A stretch of DNA of 64,000 nucleotides from Leisingera sp. JC1 (GTDB lineage Bacteria; Pseudomonadota; Alphaproteobacteria; Rhodobacterales; Rhodobacteraceae). Position 1 is the stretch's first letter. Each line of letters begins with the position of its first letter. The DNA lies in NCBI RefSeq assembly GCF_001679925.1, contig NZ_LYUZ01000046.1, positions 40,108 through 104,107 on the forward strand. The letters run 5' to 3'. Both the position numbers and the translations under genes were made by a program. The notes beneath the pieces are model-generated. The model was not told where the DNA came from and made no database searches. It saw only the letters and a list, made by a program, of their open reading frames with translations. Below, piece by piece: positions 48,915 through 58,100 of this stretch.

Positions 48915-49012
48915 GCAACACAAGGCCCGCGCCTGACCTTGGGGAGGCGTGAAGCGCCTTCCCGGGGGGAAGGTCAGGCGCGGGCCGTGCGGCTATCGCC
49001 CCACGTCCCAAG
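48915..49012. repeat. Dispersed palindromic repeat, copy A
   Basis: A perfect 17-bp inverted repeat (48924-48940 with 48970-48986; right arm AAGGTCAGGCGCGGGCC) encloses an inner AGGCG/CGCCT hairpin. It is closely similar, from GCAACACAAGGCCCG to CACGTCCC, to a second copy at 62101-62195; a partial copy starts at 49199. No coding potential. Confidence 0.75.
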
Positions 49013-49059
49013 GGACATCTTGCCAGCTCCGCTCCTTGGCTTGCACGGTTGGGTGCGAA

Positions 49060-49196
49060 GGGCTCCGCCCGTCCGAACCTCAAACGCTCCCCCGGAGCGT
49101 TTGCCGCTGCGCGGACCGGTTCGAATTCCCGGGGGGAGTTGAGACCGTCTAGGAAACTGTCCGGGGGACAGTTTCAGGTCGAAACGGGCGGAGCCC
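49060..49196. repeat. Nested inverted-repeat structure
   Basis: Outer arms GGGCTCCGCCCGT (49060-49072) and ACGGGCGGAGCCC (49184-49196) are exact complements. Inside lie two more perfect hairpins: AAACGCTCC/GGAGCGTTT (49082-49090, 49094-49102) and GAAACTGTCC/GGACAGTTTC (49153-49162, 49166-49175). A folded RNA or cruciform of this shape is not a known riboswitch to me. Confidence 0.6.
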
Positions 49197-49198
49197 AA

Positions 49199-49240
49199 TC
49201 AGGCGCGGGCCGTGCCGCTGCGCGCCACGTCCCAAGGGGC
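49199..49240. repeat. Dispersed palindromic repeat, partial copy
   Basis: TCAGGCGCGGGCCGTGC followed by CACGTCCC repeats the right half of the element at 48915-49012 and 62101-62195. Confidence 0.65.
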
Positions 49241-49252
49241 ATTGCGAAGTCT

Positions 49253-49519
49253 TCACACTTCAATGCGTTGACCGCACAACTTCCACATCTTCGTCTCCGA
49301 ATCCTGCACGGCTACGCCTTCTTCTTTCAGCATTTCCAGCAAGGTCCTAGAAATGTGGCCTACATGCTCAACGTGACCGCCATAAATGCCGAGGGAGCGC
49401 CCAATCTCTGCATTCTTTAGGCCACCCTCAGGTGCCATTTCCAAAACAGTGCGAACCGCGGATTTCAAGAGAGCCATGGCTTGTTGCGCGTCAGCGTAAG
49501 CGTTGTTCAAATCGGTCAT
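49253..49519 (-). CDS. Small winged-helix-like unknown protein
   Basis: 88 aa. After an N-terminal helix, LKNAEIGRSLGIYGGHVEHV then TLLEMLKEEGVAVQDSETKMW reads as a winged helix-turn-helix, of the kind seen beside or inside restriction-modification proteins. It is A+T-richer than the chromosome and stands alone, so it may be a remnant of a mobile segment. Function is inference only. Confidence 0.55.
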   Translation of the reverse strand: MTDLNNAYADAQQAMALLKSAVRTVLEMAPEGGLKNAEIGRSLGIYGGHVEHVGHISRTLLEMLKEEGVAVQDSETKMWKLCGQRIEV

Positions 49520-50051
49520 GTTCGATGTTCTCCAATAAATGACCTTCTTTCTCCCTCGCTACCGCACGGGTTGCAAGTGTTGCGCCAAACCCCAATCCAC
49601 CGCACGCCCCGCTTGCGCGCCCTTAACCCCGCTCTGCCATACTCCAATCCGTCGCGACACACGGTGCGGACTGACACCCCGCATCAACAGGAGATACGGG
49701 AGCCCCCAAGACCGCCTCTTCATCGGGTGCAGGGGGTCTCCGCACAACGGAAGCTTTCGAGCGGACATGGGGGCTTGCGATCCCCTGCCCGGCCCTCCGC
49801 CTCCGGCCCCTCCGGGCCCTTGGCGGCGCCGCCACCTCTTCACCGGCCAGTCCATCACGGCCACACAAACAAAACGGCCCAACGGCCCCAGACAAGCAGA
49901 CGGCCAGACAGACTGACTGACAGCCACCGGACAGGGACCCCCTCCCGCCCGGCCAAACCCACGCATCCGGTGACAGCTTCGTGAGGGCTGTTGCCTGAAA
50001 CCGCTTTCCCTTCTTATGGTCAGGCCAGCCGATCACAGCAGGGAAACAGCC
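49520..50051. other. Gap without a supported gene
   Basis: About 530 bp. I see several short inverted repeats (AGCCCCC 49701-49707 with GGGGGCT 49769-49775; CAGGGG 49730-49735 with CCCCTG 49782-49787) and no reading frame with protein-like composition. A small structured RNA cannot be excluded. Confidence 0.4.
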
Positions 50052-50813
50052 ATGGCCTTCATCGCGGACAACCAGCTGCCCCTGCTCCTCTTGTTCTTCT
50101 TTGCGGGCCTGATCGGCACCGCCTTCCTGTTCCGCAAACCGCCGGGCCACCGCGCCTGGAAACTGGCGGACCTCGTGTGGGTCGTCCTCGGCGGCTTCGG
50201 CGCGCTGGTCGCGGTGATTTCCGGCATCTACGCCGCCGACTCCTCCCGGCTCGAACGCCAGATCGACATCGCCTATGCCGCCACCGCCGCCTTCGACCGC
50301 GACGCAGCCCGCTTCCGCCTGCGCTTCTGCGACCCCGCCTATGACGCCGACATCGCGGTCCTGTGCGAAAAGGTCGAATTCCTCTCCGCGTCTACAGCGG
50401 GCAACGCCGAACTGCCGCTGTTCATCGCAGTGACAGATGAGGTCGCGCCGCTGCAGGGCCTCAGCTTCCTGTTCGGCAGCCGCACGGAGAAGGCAGAAAT
50501 GGCAGACATGGAGGCCAAGGCCGCCGCCTTCGACCCGGCGGCCTTCCTGGTCTTCACCGCCCTCGACGCCCCGACGCAGGCCGCTGTCGACACCATGCGC
50601 CGCAAGGTGCCTGCCATCGCCGGCGATTTCCTGATCATCGCCCGCGCCTATGACGGCCTGATCGCCCATGTCTCCAAGCTCAAGGAAGAATGGGAATACC
50701 TGCAGGACAACGCCCATATCCTGGTGCTGCAGATCATCGCGCTGTGCCTCGTCAGCTTCGCCGCTCCCTTCCGCCTCGGCAAATCCATTGTCGAGCTGCG
50801 CACGCGCCGCTAA
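50052..50813 (+). CDS. Unknown membrane protein
   Basis: 253 aa from ATG 50052. Two N-terminal hydrophobic segments (LPLLLLFFFAGLIGTAFLF and VVLGGFGALVAVISGIYAA), a helical middle region with Cys at FCDPAYDADIAVLCE, and a C-terminal hydrophobic segment (HILVLQIIALCLVSFAAPF). No family recognised. Starts a plus-strand run with the glycosylase and lipoprotein genes. Confidence 0.7.
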   Translation: MAFIADNQLPLLLLFFFAGLIGTAFLFRKPPGHRAWKLADLVWVVLGGFGALVAVISGIYAADSSRLERQIDIAYAATAAFDRDAARFRLRFCDPAYDADIAVLCEKVEFLSASTAGNAELPLFIAVTDEVAPLQGLSFLFGSRTEKAEMADMEAKAAAFDPAAFLVFTALDAPTQAAVDTMRRKVPAIAGDFLIIARAYDGLIAHVSKLKEEWEYLQDNAHILVLQIIALCLVSFAAPFRLGKSIVELRTRR

Positions 50814-50840
50814 CCTGACCTGACGCCACAGGACCCGCCC

Positions 50841-51497
50841 ATGCGCACATTCGACGAGATCCACGCCATATCCGCAGACCGCCACGGCGGGCCGGAGATG
50901 CTGGAAGAAAAGCTTTCCAAACCCGATCCCAAGGTGACGGAGTTGCCGGAGGACCGCTGGCTCGCCACCATGACCAAATGCATCTTCCAGGCGGGCTTCA
51001 ACTGGAAAGTGATCGAGGCGAAATGGGACGGGTTCGAGGAGGTCTTTCACGGCTTCGACCCCGGTCCCTGCGCCTTCATGCCGGAGGACGAGTTCGACCG
51101 CATCCTCAGCGACACCCGCGTGGTCCGGAACGGCGCCAAGCTCGCCACGGTCCGGCAAAACGCCGCCTTCCTGATGGAGCTGCGCGATCAGGGCGGCGCA
51201 GGTGAGGTGCTGGGCGGCTGGCCCTCTACCGACTACATCGGGCTGCTGGACATGCTCAAGAAACGCGGAAGCAGGCTGGGCGGCAACACCGGCCAATACG
51301 CCATGCGCTTTGCCGGCCGCGACAGTTTTATCCTGTCCCAGGACGTCACCGCCCGCCTCATCGCCGAAGGCGTGATCGACAAACCCGCCACCTCCAAGAC
51401 CGCTCTGAAGTCCGTGCAATCCGCCTTCAACACATGGATGGGGCGATCCGGCCGCTCGCTCACCGAAATCAGCCGCGTGCTGGCGATGAGCTGCTGA
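50841..51497 (+). CDS. DNA-3-methyladenine glycosylase I (Tag) family protein
   Basis: 218 aa. MTKCIFQAGFNWKVIEAKWDGFEEVFHGFDP matches the Tag helix-hairpin-helix glycosylase core, which removes 3-methyladenine from DNA. The N-terminal Cys/His zinc elements of E. coli Tag are not evident, so it may be a diverged paralogue. Begins 28 bp after the previous stop. Confidence 0.85.
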   Translation: MRTFDEIHAISADRHGGPEMLEEKLSKPDPKVTELPEDRWLATMTKCIFQAGFNWKVIEAKWDGFEEVFHGFDPGPCAFMPEDEFDRILSDTRVVRNGAKLATVRQNAAFLMELRDQGGAGEVLGGWPSTDYIGLLDMLKKRGSRLGGNTGQYAMRFAGRDSFILSQDVTARLIAEGVIDKPATSKTALKSVQSAFNTWMGRSGRSLTEISRVLAMSC

Positions 51498-51509
51498 GGC
51501 AAAGCCCAT

Positions 51510-52190
51510 ATGATCCGCTGCCTGCTCCTCGCCCTGCTGTTCCTCGCTGCCTGCGGACGCCCGCTGACAGAGACCGAACGCGCCTATCTGGCCACCTTGC
51601 ACGGTACCAGCCTCAACGCAGACAAGGTCCGCCTTGTCGAGGGCGCGCCCTTGGGGCCGGTCACCTTCCGCCGCATGCCGCGCCCGCGCGTCACCTGCCG
51701 CGAACGCATCCTGCCGCCCGTGAAGGACGAGATCGTCACCGCCAAACCCGCCGCCGTCGCGCTGTTCAACCGCATCTTCTTCACCCGCGACTGGTATCTG
51801 GAGAATTACCTGCCGGAACACCCGGACCGGCTGCATCTGGTGGAGGCGATGCTGCTGGCGCATGAGGCCACCCATGTCTGGCAATGGCAGAACCGCCGCC
51901 AGACCGGCTATTCCCCCTTGCGCGCTGCGGCGGAACACGGCCAGGACCGCGATCCCTATCTGTTCGACCTGGAAGGCGACCCCAGTTTCCTCACCTACGG
52001 GTTCGAGCAGCAAGGTGCCATCGTCGAGGAATACGTCTGCTGCCGTGCTCTCGCGCCGCAGGCCGCCCGCACCCAGCGGCTGCACCGGATGCTTTCCGGC
52101 GCCATGCCGGTCAGTCCGCTGCCGCAAAGCCGCGAGAGCGCGGTCTACCTGCCCTGGAAGGACGCGGAACTGAACGGCATCTGCGATTGA
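51510..52190 (+). CDS. Lipoprotein with HExxH metallopeptidase-like motif
   Basis: 226 aa. A lipobox LAAC gives lipidated Cys15. H118-EAT-H122 (LLAHEATHVWQWQ) with nearby E/H suggests a zincin-type protease facing the periplasm; a third ligand is not certain. Starts 12 bp after the glycosylase stop. No characterised homologue known to me. Confidence 0.75.
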   Translation: MIRCLLLALLFLAACGRPLTETERAYLATLHGTSLNADKVRLVEGAPLGPVTFRRMPRPRVTCRERILPPVKDEIVTAKPAAVALFNRIFFTRDWYLENYLPEHPDRLHLVEAMLLAHEATHVWQWQNRRQTGYSPLRAAAEHGQDRDPYLFDLEGDPSFLTYGFEQQGAIVEEYVCCRALAPQAARTQRLHRMLSGAMPVSPLPQSRESAVYLPWKDAELNGICD

Positions 52191-52343
52191 TCCGCCGTTT
52201 TCATGCAATGAAAACGGCCATGAAAAATCGATTTTTCATGGCCGGAATTCGCGCCGAATTCCGGCGTTGGCCGCAACGTAGGGCTTGTCTTGACGCCGGA
52301 TTTCCGGCCACAAATCCCGCAAGCAATCTGCAGGAGCCGCCCA

Positions 52344-52778
52344 ATGACCCAATACGCTCTCATCATGCTGGCCGCGGGCCTGGGCATTCCGGTGCTGGCG
52401 GCGCTGAACGCGGCACTCGGCAAGCTGATCGGCTCCCCCGCCTCTGCCGCGGTGGTGCTGTTCCTGATCGCGCTGATTGCCACATCCCTTTACGCGCTGA
52501 TCGCAGGCCCGCAAGCACTGGCCAGGATCCCCGCCGCGCCCAAGCACCTGCTGCTGGCCGGCGTGCTGGTCGCCTTCTACGTCCTGTCGATCACCTATGT
52601 GGCGCCGCATTTCGGCGTCGGAAACGCGGTGTTTTTTGTGCTGATCGGCCAGCTGATCTCGGCCGCCGCCATCGACCATTTCGGGTTGTTCGGCGCCCAG
52701 GTCAGCCCGCTGACCCTGACCCGCGCGGCAGGCATTTCGGTGATGGCGCTGGGGGTCTGGATCACCCAGATGGCCTGA
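52344..52778 (+). CDS. DMT family transporter (DUF606/YdcZ)
   Basis: 144 aa from ATG 52344 with CAGGAG upstream. Five hydrophobic helices; ALIMLAAGLGIPVLAALNAALG is the DUF606 signature. Usually small-molecule exporters that work as pairs or dimers. The gap 52191-52343 holds no gene. Confidence 0.9.
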   Translation: MTQYALIMLAAGLGIPVLAALNAALGKLIGSPASAAVVLFLIALIATSLYALIAGPQALARIPAAPKHLLLAGVLVAFYVLSITYVAPHFGVGNAVFFVLIGQLISAAAIDHFGLFGAQVSPLTLTRAAGISVMALGVWITQMA

Positions 52779-52793
52779 GGAGCAGGCGGCGCC

Positions 52794-53135
52794 CTAGCCC
52801 GCCACCTTCTTCACGAACTGCGACTTCAGCCCGATCGGCCCGACGCCCGGCACCTTGCAGTCGATGTCGTGATCGCCGTCCACCAGCCGGATGCCGCGCA
52901 CCTTGGTGCCGACTTTGATCACCGAAGACGTCCCCTTCAGCTTCAGGTCCTTGATCACCGTCACCGTGTCGCCGTCCTGCAGCAGATTGCCAACGCTGTC
53001 GCGCACTTCCTTGGCGTCGCCCGCGGCCTCACCCGCCGCCCATTCAAAAGCGCACTCGGGGCAGATCAGCAGGGCGTCCACCTGATAGGTGTAAGCAGAG
53101 GAGCATTCGGGGCACGGCGGCAAGGTATCAGTCAT
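52794..53135 (-). CDS. yjdM: Zinc-ribbon PhnA/YjdM family protein
   Basis: 113 aa from ATG 53135. [10 protein letters not shown] and CPECAFEW form the zinc ribbon; [20 protein letters not shown] is the C-terminal domain. Despite the PhnA name there are no phosphonate genes nearby. Role unknown. Convergent with the DMT gene. Confidence 0.95.
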   Translation of the reverse strand: MTDTLPPCPECSSAYTYQVDALLICPECAFEWAAGEAAGDAKEVRDSVGNLLQDGDTVTVIKDLKLKGTSSVIKVGTKVRGIRLVDGDHDIDCKVPGVGPIGLKSQFVKKVAG

Positions 53136-53238
53136 GCCCCGCCAATAGCCCGGAAACCGGCGCAAAGCCAGAGACAGATCTGCTCCTGCCTGATCCTGCT
53201 TGCGCTATACTGCCCCGGACCAGCGAGAGGCCAGGCGC

Positions 53239-54060
53239 ATGACCGGCAAGATAGAAGACCACTACAGCGGAGGCGGCAGTCTGGCCGCCCGGATCGCCGA
53301 AGACCTGCGCGCCAAGGGGCTGGAGTCTTCAAGCCTCACACCCGCCGATTTCTCGGCACTGGATGAATTCCACTTCCGCGGCCGCGCCGCCACGCTGGAA
53401 CTGGCCGCACAGATGCGTCTGACCGCGCAGTCCAAAGCGCTCGACATCGGCTCCGGCCTTGGCGGTGTCTCCCGTACCCTTGCAGAGACCGCGGGCTGCC
53501 ATGTCACCGGCCTCGACCTGACGCCCGAACTGTGCGCAGCGGCGGCAGAGATTTCAACTTGGCTGGGCCTCACGGACAAAACTGACTTCATGCAAGGCGA
53601 TGCCACGGAGCTGCCCTTTGCGGACAATAGCTTTGACGCCGCGATTACAGTGCATGTGGCGATGAACATTCCGGCCAAAGACCGGATGTATGCCGAGGCC
53701 CGCCGCGTGCTGCGCCCCGGCAGCGTGTTTGCCGTCTATGACATCCTGCAGGGCGGCGGCGGCGGAATGATCTTTCCTGCGCCCTGGGCGGCGGAGCCGT
53801 CGATCAGCCATTTGGCGACCCCCCAAGAGATGGAAACCCTGCTGTGCCAGGCCGGCTTCAAGCTGCTGGACAGCATTGAATCCACCGCAGAAAGCCTGCG
53901 CTGGCTGGAGGAGCGCACCGCCGGCACGGGTCCGCCGCCGCCGGTGCCGATCACTACCCGATTGCTGTTCGGGGAAGGGTTCAAACAGATGGTGCAAAAC
54001 CAGCTGCGCACCCTGCGCGAGCGCCGGATGCTGACCTGGAGCTTCCTCTGCGAGGCGTGA
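53239..54060 (+). CDS. Class I SAM-dependent methyltransferase
   Basis: 273 aa from ATG 53239 (MTGKIEDHYSGGG). SAM-binding motif I ALDIGSGLGGVSRTLAE, acidic loop VTGLDLTPEL and post-I motif FADNSFDAAITVHVAMNI. The style resembles sarcosine/dimethylglycine methyltransferases or small-molecule methylases (UbiE-like); substrate not determinable. Confidence 0.9.
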   Translation: MTGKIEDHYSGGGSLAARIAEDLRAKGLESSSLTPADFSALDEFHFRGRAATLELAAQMRLTAQSKALDIGSGLGGVSRTLAETAGCHVTGLDLTPELCAAAAEISTWLGLTDKTDFMQGDATELPFADNSFDAAITVHVAMNIPAKDRMYAEARRVLRPGSVFAVYDILQGGGGGMIFPAPWAAEPSISHLATPQEMETLLCQAGFKLLDSIESTAESLRWLEERTAGTGPPPPVPITTRLLFGEGFKQMVQNQLRTLRERRMLTWSFLCEA

Positions 54061-54071
54061 GGCCCGGACCT

Positions 54072-54398
54072 TTATGCCCCGTTCGTCTTGCCGCTGACCT
54101 TGATGTTGCCCTGCAGCTGGGCGCCGTTCTCGGTCGACATGGTCTGCGCCGACACGTCCGCCTGCACCTGCGAGCTGGCTGCAAGACGCAGGTCCTCGCA
54201 TTGGATCTTGCCGCTGTAGGCGCCTTCCACCGTGACCGATTTGGCGCTCAGCGCGCCGTCCACAGTGCCGCCTTCCAGCACTGTCACCGCCTGCGCCGAG
54301 ACATCGCCAATGACCCGTCCGCGGACCTCGACGCTGCCCTTGCTGGAGGTGATATTGCCTTCAACCGTCACATCTTTCTCGATTACCGAATTCACCAC
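54072..54398 (-). CDS. Bactofilin family polymer-forming protein
   Basis: 108 aa with a GTG start at 54398 (or 54395). Repeating beta-helix pattern (VIEKDVTVEGNITSSKGSVEVRGRVIGDVSAQAV) is typical of bactofilins, which polymerise without nucleotides and scaffold cell-envelope enzymes. Short N- and C-terminal tails. The neighbouring coiled-coil membrane protein gene (54538) is on the same strand upstream. Confidence 0.92.
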   Translation of the reverse strand: MVNSVIEKDVTVEGNITSSKGSVEVRGRVIGDVSAQAVTVLEGGTVDGALSAKSVTVEGAYSGKIQCEDLRLAASSQVQADVSAQTMSTENGAQLQGNIKVSGKTNGA

Positions 54399-54537
54399 GT
54401 CTCAGCCCTTTCTGCGCATCCCCGGACAGCCTAACCCGCCCGGGCCAATTTGAATAGCTGATAGCAAACAGCCGCCCAAGGGCCAAAGCCGCGCCTGTTC
54501 CGCCGGCAAGGTTCCGCCGCCCGGCTGCGCTTGCCGC

Positions 54538-55197
54538 CTACTCCACCTGCGGAAAGGGCGCGGGCAAAGGCGCGGCGCTGTACTGAAACAGCGAGCCCCA
54601 GAAGCCGCCGGGGCTGGGCTGCCAGGGCGCCGTGTTCATGTCCAGCGCCACGCAGGCAGAGGACCGCGTGGCCGGGTTCTCCATGGCCCGCTCGCAGCGC
54701 TCCGGCGTGGTGTGGCAGGCCACCAGATAGGCCTGCGGCCCGGTCTTGCCGGTCGCCTCCTGATAGCAGTAGCGGATAACTTCTTCCTGCAGCTGGGCGC
54801 GGGCCTGTTCGACCAGCTGATGATTGCCAGCCACCGTCCTGCTGGCCGCCTCCAACGCCGCCGCCGCGTCCTGCTGCACCAGCTCCGCCTCGCGCTGCAG
54901 TTCCGATGTACCGGCCTCCGCAGGCCCCGCCTCTGCCGCCTGCAGCGCCTGGGTCAGCCGGGCATTCACCTTCTGCGCCTCCGCCAGCGCGGTCTGCAGC
55001 TCTGCCACGGTGGCGTCGTATTCGACAAGCTTCGACTTCCACTTGAAGCCGGCAAAGCTGCCCTCCTCAAACCCGGCGCTGACCAGAATGCCGTTCAGCT
55101 TCTGCGGAAACAGCAGGAAGACCGCAAACAGCGCAATCACCGCCATATCGCGCAACAGGACCACGAGGTCTTTCAGGACCGAAACCGTCTTCTGCAT
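54538..55197 (-). CDS. Unknown membrane coiled-coil protein
   Basis: 219 aa. A single membrane helix (DMAVIALFAVFLLFPQKLNGI) is followed by a coiled coil (about 60-150: LQTALAEAQKVNARLTQAL) and a Cys-containing C-terminus (VACHTTPERCERA). Adjacent to the bactofilin gene on the same strand with a 140-bp gap; a structural partnership is possible but unproven. Confidence 0.65.
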   Translation of the reverse strand: MQKTVSVLKDLVVLLRDMAVIALFAVFLLFPQKLNGILVSAGFEEGSFAGFKWKSKLVEYDATVAELQTALAEAQKVNARLTQALQAAEAGPAEAGTSELQREAELVQQDAAAALEAASRTVAGNHQLVEQARAQLQEEVIRYCYQEATGKTGPQAYLVACHTTPERCERAMENPATRSSACVALDMNTAPWQPSPGGFWGSLFQYSAAPLPAPFPQVE

Positions 55198-55450
55198 CTG
55201 AACCTGCCGTCACTGGAACCACACCAGAGATAGAGTGGACCGGGTGGTGGATTGGGTCAATTGGCGGGCGAGCGCAAAGCCCGGAACAAGGCGCGCAGCG
55301 CCGCCGGGCAGAGCCCGTCCGCCCCCTCGAGCGGGCTCTTTGGCAACGGTGCGGACCCATCAGAACTTCTACGGAACAGGCGGGATAAACTGCCATACAT
55401 TACAGTCAGCGCCGCCCACCCGCGAACGGGCCCCGCCCGGCATTCCAGCC

Positions 55451-56134
55451 CTAAACCGGCACCAGCAGCCCGTTCTCCAGCTTCACCTGCCGGTCCATCC
55501 GCACCGCCAGCTCCAGGTTGTGGGTGGCAATCAGCGCCGACATTCCGGTGCCGCGCACCAGCTCCATCAGCGCCGCAAACACCTGATCGGAGGTACCGGG
55601 GTCCAGGTTCCCGGTCGGCTCATCCGCCAGCAGCACCCGCGGGGCATTGGCCAGCGCCCGGCAAAATGCAACCCGCTGCTGCTCGCCGCCCGACAGCGCC
55701 GCCGGGCGGTGGTCGGCGCGGCCGGCAAGGCCGACAGTGCCCAAAAGATCCGCCGCCCGCGCCACGGCAGCTTTCTGCGACGCCCCATTGGCCAGCTGCG
55801 GCAGCACGATGTTTTCCAGCGCGGTGAACTCCGGCAGCAGGTGGTGGAACTGGTAGACAAACCCCACCTCCTGACGGCGCACCCGGGTGCGGCGGCGGTC
55901 GCCCTTGCGGGTCACATCCTCACCGGCCACCCGCACCTCGCCCGCATCCGGCGTGTCCAAGAGCCCCGCAATGTGCAGCAGCGTCGACTTGCCCGCGCCC
56001 GAGGGCGCCACCAGCGCCACAACCTCGCCCGCCTGCAGCGTCAGATCGGCGCCGCGCAGAACATCCACCTGCCCCGGCGTGCCACTCAGGTAGGACTTGG
56101 TGATCCCCTTCAGCTCCAGCGTGATCTCACTCAT
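55451..56134 (-). CDS. lolD: Lipoprotein-releasing ABC transporter ATPase
   Basis: 227 aa. Walker [10 protein letters not shown], signature [16 protein letters not shown], Walker [13 protein letters not shown]. The usual role is energising release of outer-membrane lipoproteins to LolA. Overlaps the permease gene by 8 bp, so the pair is translationally coupled. Confidence 0.95.
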   Translation of the reverse strand: MSEITLELKGITKSYLSGTPGQVDVLRGADLTLQAGEVVALVAPSGAGKSTLLHIAGLLDTPDAGEVRVAGEDVTRKGDRRRTRVRRQEVGFVYQFHHLLPEFTALENIVLPQLANGASQKAAVARAADLLGTVGLAGRADHRPAALSGGEQQRVAFCRALANAPRVLLADEPTGNLDPGTSDQVFAALMELVRGTGMSALIATHNLELAVRMDRQVKLENGLLVPV

Positions 56135-57413
56135 AGCGCAGCGCCTCCACCGGGTTGAGGCGCGCCGCGCGGCGGGCCGGGAAAATGGTCACAAAGAACG
56201 AAAGCCCAAGCGACAGCGCGGTGGCAGAGACGACATCCGCCAGCCGCAGCTCAGCGGGCAGCGCATAGATGCCGCGGATCGACGGGTCCCAGACGCCGCC
56301 GCCCATGACATAGTTCACGAAGGAGAAGATCGGATCGATATAAAGCGCAAACAGGCAGCCCAGCACCACGCCGCAGATGGTGCCGAGGACACCGGTGAAG
56401 GCGCCGCAGATGAAGAACACCCGCATCACCGAGCCTTCACTCAGGCCGATGGTGCGCAGGATGCCGATATCGCGGCCCTTGTTCTTGACCAGCATGATCA
56501 GGCCCGAGACGATGTTCATTGCCGCAATCAGCACCAGGATCGACAGGATGATGAACATCACGTTGTCCTCGACCTCCAGCGCCCGCAGGAACCCGCCGGA
56601 GGCATCGCGCCAGGTCCAGACGCCTGCAACGCCGCCCGCCGCGGTCAGGATCGGCAGGGCGATTTGATCCACGTTTTCAGGGTCTTCCACCATGACTTCA
56701 ATCTCATCCGCGACGCCCTCGCGGTTGAAGAACGCCTGCGCCTCACCAAAGGGCAGATAGACCCGGGTGCGGTCGATGTCCCAGCGCCCGGCGGTGAAGA
56801 CATAGACCACCTCATAGGCGTTCACCCGCGGGCTGGTGCCAAAGGCGGTCTTGACGCCGTTGGGAGAGATCAGCTTGATCTTGTCGCCGACAGTGACCCC
56901 CAGCTCCCGCGCCACGCCGGAGCCGATGGCAATCCCCTCCTCAAACCGCGCGAGGTCGCCGATGGCCTCTTCGCTTTGGGCAACGCCGGGGATGCCCTGA
57001 ATATCCTCGGCAGAGATCCCGAACACCTCGACGCCTGCGTTGCGGTCGCGCAGGTTCGCCATCACCTGCCCCTTGACCAAGGGTGCAGCCCGGGTGACGC
57101 CCGGCACTGCAGCGACGGTCTCGGCCAGCGCCTCGTAGTCCTTGAGGCTGCGGTCCAGCACGCCCGCCTCATTCACCTCGCCATAGGAATAGACGGTGAC
57201 ATGGGCATTGGCACCCAGGATGGTGCCGACAAACTCTGACCGGAAGCCGGAGCGCACCGCCAGCGTGGCAATCAGCGCAAACACCGCAAGCGTGATGCCG
57301 ATGAGACTGATCCAGGTCATCACGCTGACCCCGCCCTCGGCCTTGCGGGCGCGCAAGTAGCGCCACGCGATGATCCATTCAAATCGTGAAAACGGCGGTG
57401 GTGTGGTGGCCAT
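56127..57413 (-). CDS. Lipoprotein-releasing ABC transporter permease (LolC/LolE type)
   Basis: 428 aa. [34 protein letters not shown] is the LolC/E start; four membrane helices flank a large periplasmic domain, and the C-terminus ([27 protein letters not shown]) is the FtsX-like end. Only one permease gene is present, so a homodimeric LolF-like arrangement is likely. Pairs with lolD. Confidence 0.93.
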   Translation of the reverse strand: MATTPPPFSRFEWIIAWRYLRARKAEGGVSVMTWISLIGITLAVFALIATLAVRSGFRSEFVGTILGANAHVTVYSYGEVNEAGVLDRSLKDYEALAETVAAVPGVTRAAPLVKGQVMANLRDRNAGVEVFGISAEDIQGIPGVAQSEEAIGDLARFEEGIAIGSGVARELGVTVGDKIKLISPNGVKTAFGTSPRVNAYEVVYVFTAGRWDIDRTRVYLPFGEAQAFFNREGVADEIEVMVEDPENVDQIALPILTAAGGVAGVWTWRDASGGFLRALEVEDNVMFIILSILVLIAAMNIVSGLIMLVKNKGRDIGILRTIGLSEGSVMRVFFICGAFTGVLGTICGVVLGCLFALYIDPIFSFVNYVMGGGVWDPSIRGIYALPAELRLADVVSATALSLGLSFFVTIFPARRAARLNPVEALRYE

Positions 57414-57468
57414 GTAAAGGGTCCTGCCCGGAAATTTTGCGCGACCCTAGGAGGGCGGCAGGACAGGG

Positions 57469-57969
57469 TCAAGCAGCCAGGCCAAGTGCCCGGAACGGCA
57501 GGCGGAGAACCGATAACAGCAGGCCGGCCGCCAAAACACCTGCCAGCACGCCGCCGCCGGCAAATATCAGCCCGTCCGCGCTCACTGGAATTGCAGGCTG
57601 GAAGCTGGCCCAGGCGGCCGCCGCAACCTCCGGATCGGAGAACCGTGCGGCGCTCAGCACCCGCTGCATCGGCGTCAGATCCTGCAGCGCGGCCAGATCG
57701 GCCTGCAGCTGCTGGAACCGGGACAGGACACCGGTCATGGTTTCCGCCCGCTGCGCGCCCATTGCGCCGCCTTCAGCCAGCTGTGCCAAGGCTTCCTGCC
57801 GGGTCAGCCCCAATGCCGCCGCATCGGCATCGAACCCGGCCGCAAACCGCCGCAGTTCGTCCACCGCACCGCCCAGCCGCTGCAGATACTGCTGCGAGAA
57901 CTCCGGAAATTGGGAACTGGCTGCCGCCCCGAAGGTGCCGCTTGCCAGGGTGATGAACCTCGCCAGCAT
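57469..57969 (-). CDS. DUF2937 family protein
   Basis: 166 aa from ATG 57969 (MLARFITLASGTFGAAASSQFPEFSQQYLQRL), which matches the family start. A C-terminal hydrophobic segment (LIFAGGGVLAGVLAAGLLLSVL) anchors it. Role unknown. The 58076-58100 region upstream carries tandem hairpins. Confidence 0.85.
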   Translation of the reverse strand: MLARFITLASGTFGAAASSQFPEFSQQYLQRLGGAVDELRRFAAGFDADAAALGLTRQEALAQLAEGGAMGAQRAETMTGVLSRFQQLQADLAALQDLTPMQRVLSAARFSDPEVAAAAWASFQPAIPVSADGLIFAGGGVLAGVLAAGLLLSVLRLPFRALGLAA

Positions 57970-58050
57970 TGCTGCTCTCTCTCTTTTGCTGCCTGTTTTT
58001 CTTTCAATCAAACGCCAAAACGCCGCGCTCAGGCAAGCGGATAGAATGCG

Positions 58051-58100
58051 CAAATCTTTTGAGGAAAAGATTTGCCAAGAGTTTTCCTTCAAAACTCTTG
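58051..58100. repeat. Two tandem perfect hairpins
   Basis: CAAATCTTTT/AAAAGATTTG (58051-58060 with 58065-58074) is followed at once by CAAGAGTTTT/AAAACTCTTG (58076-58085 with 58091-58100). Each has 10-bp perfect arms. They lie between divergent genes where a terminator is not expected, so they look like a repeat element or operator rather than a transcription end. Confidence 0.6.

Noticed and set aside
49115..49135. tRNA T-arm-like GGTTCGAATTCC
   Set aside because: No matching acceptor, D-arm or anticodon arm can be folded around it; it belongs to the palindromic repeat zone.
49690..49790. Possible 4.5S-like or other structured RNA
   Set aside because: Short inverted repeats only; the conserved SRP apical-loop sequence is not present.
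49623..52208. 861-aa minus-strand reading frame
   Set aside because: It lies antisense to three better-supported plus-strand genes (50052-52190), and its residue pattern is that of a GC-rich shadow frame.
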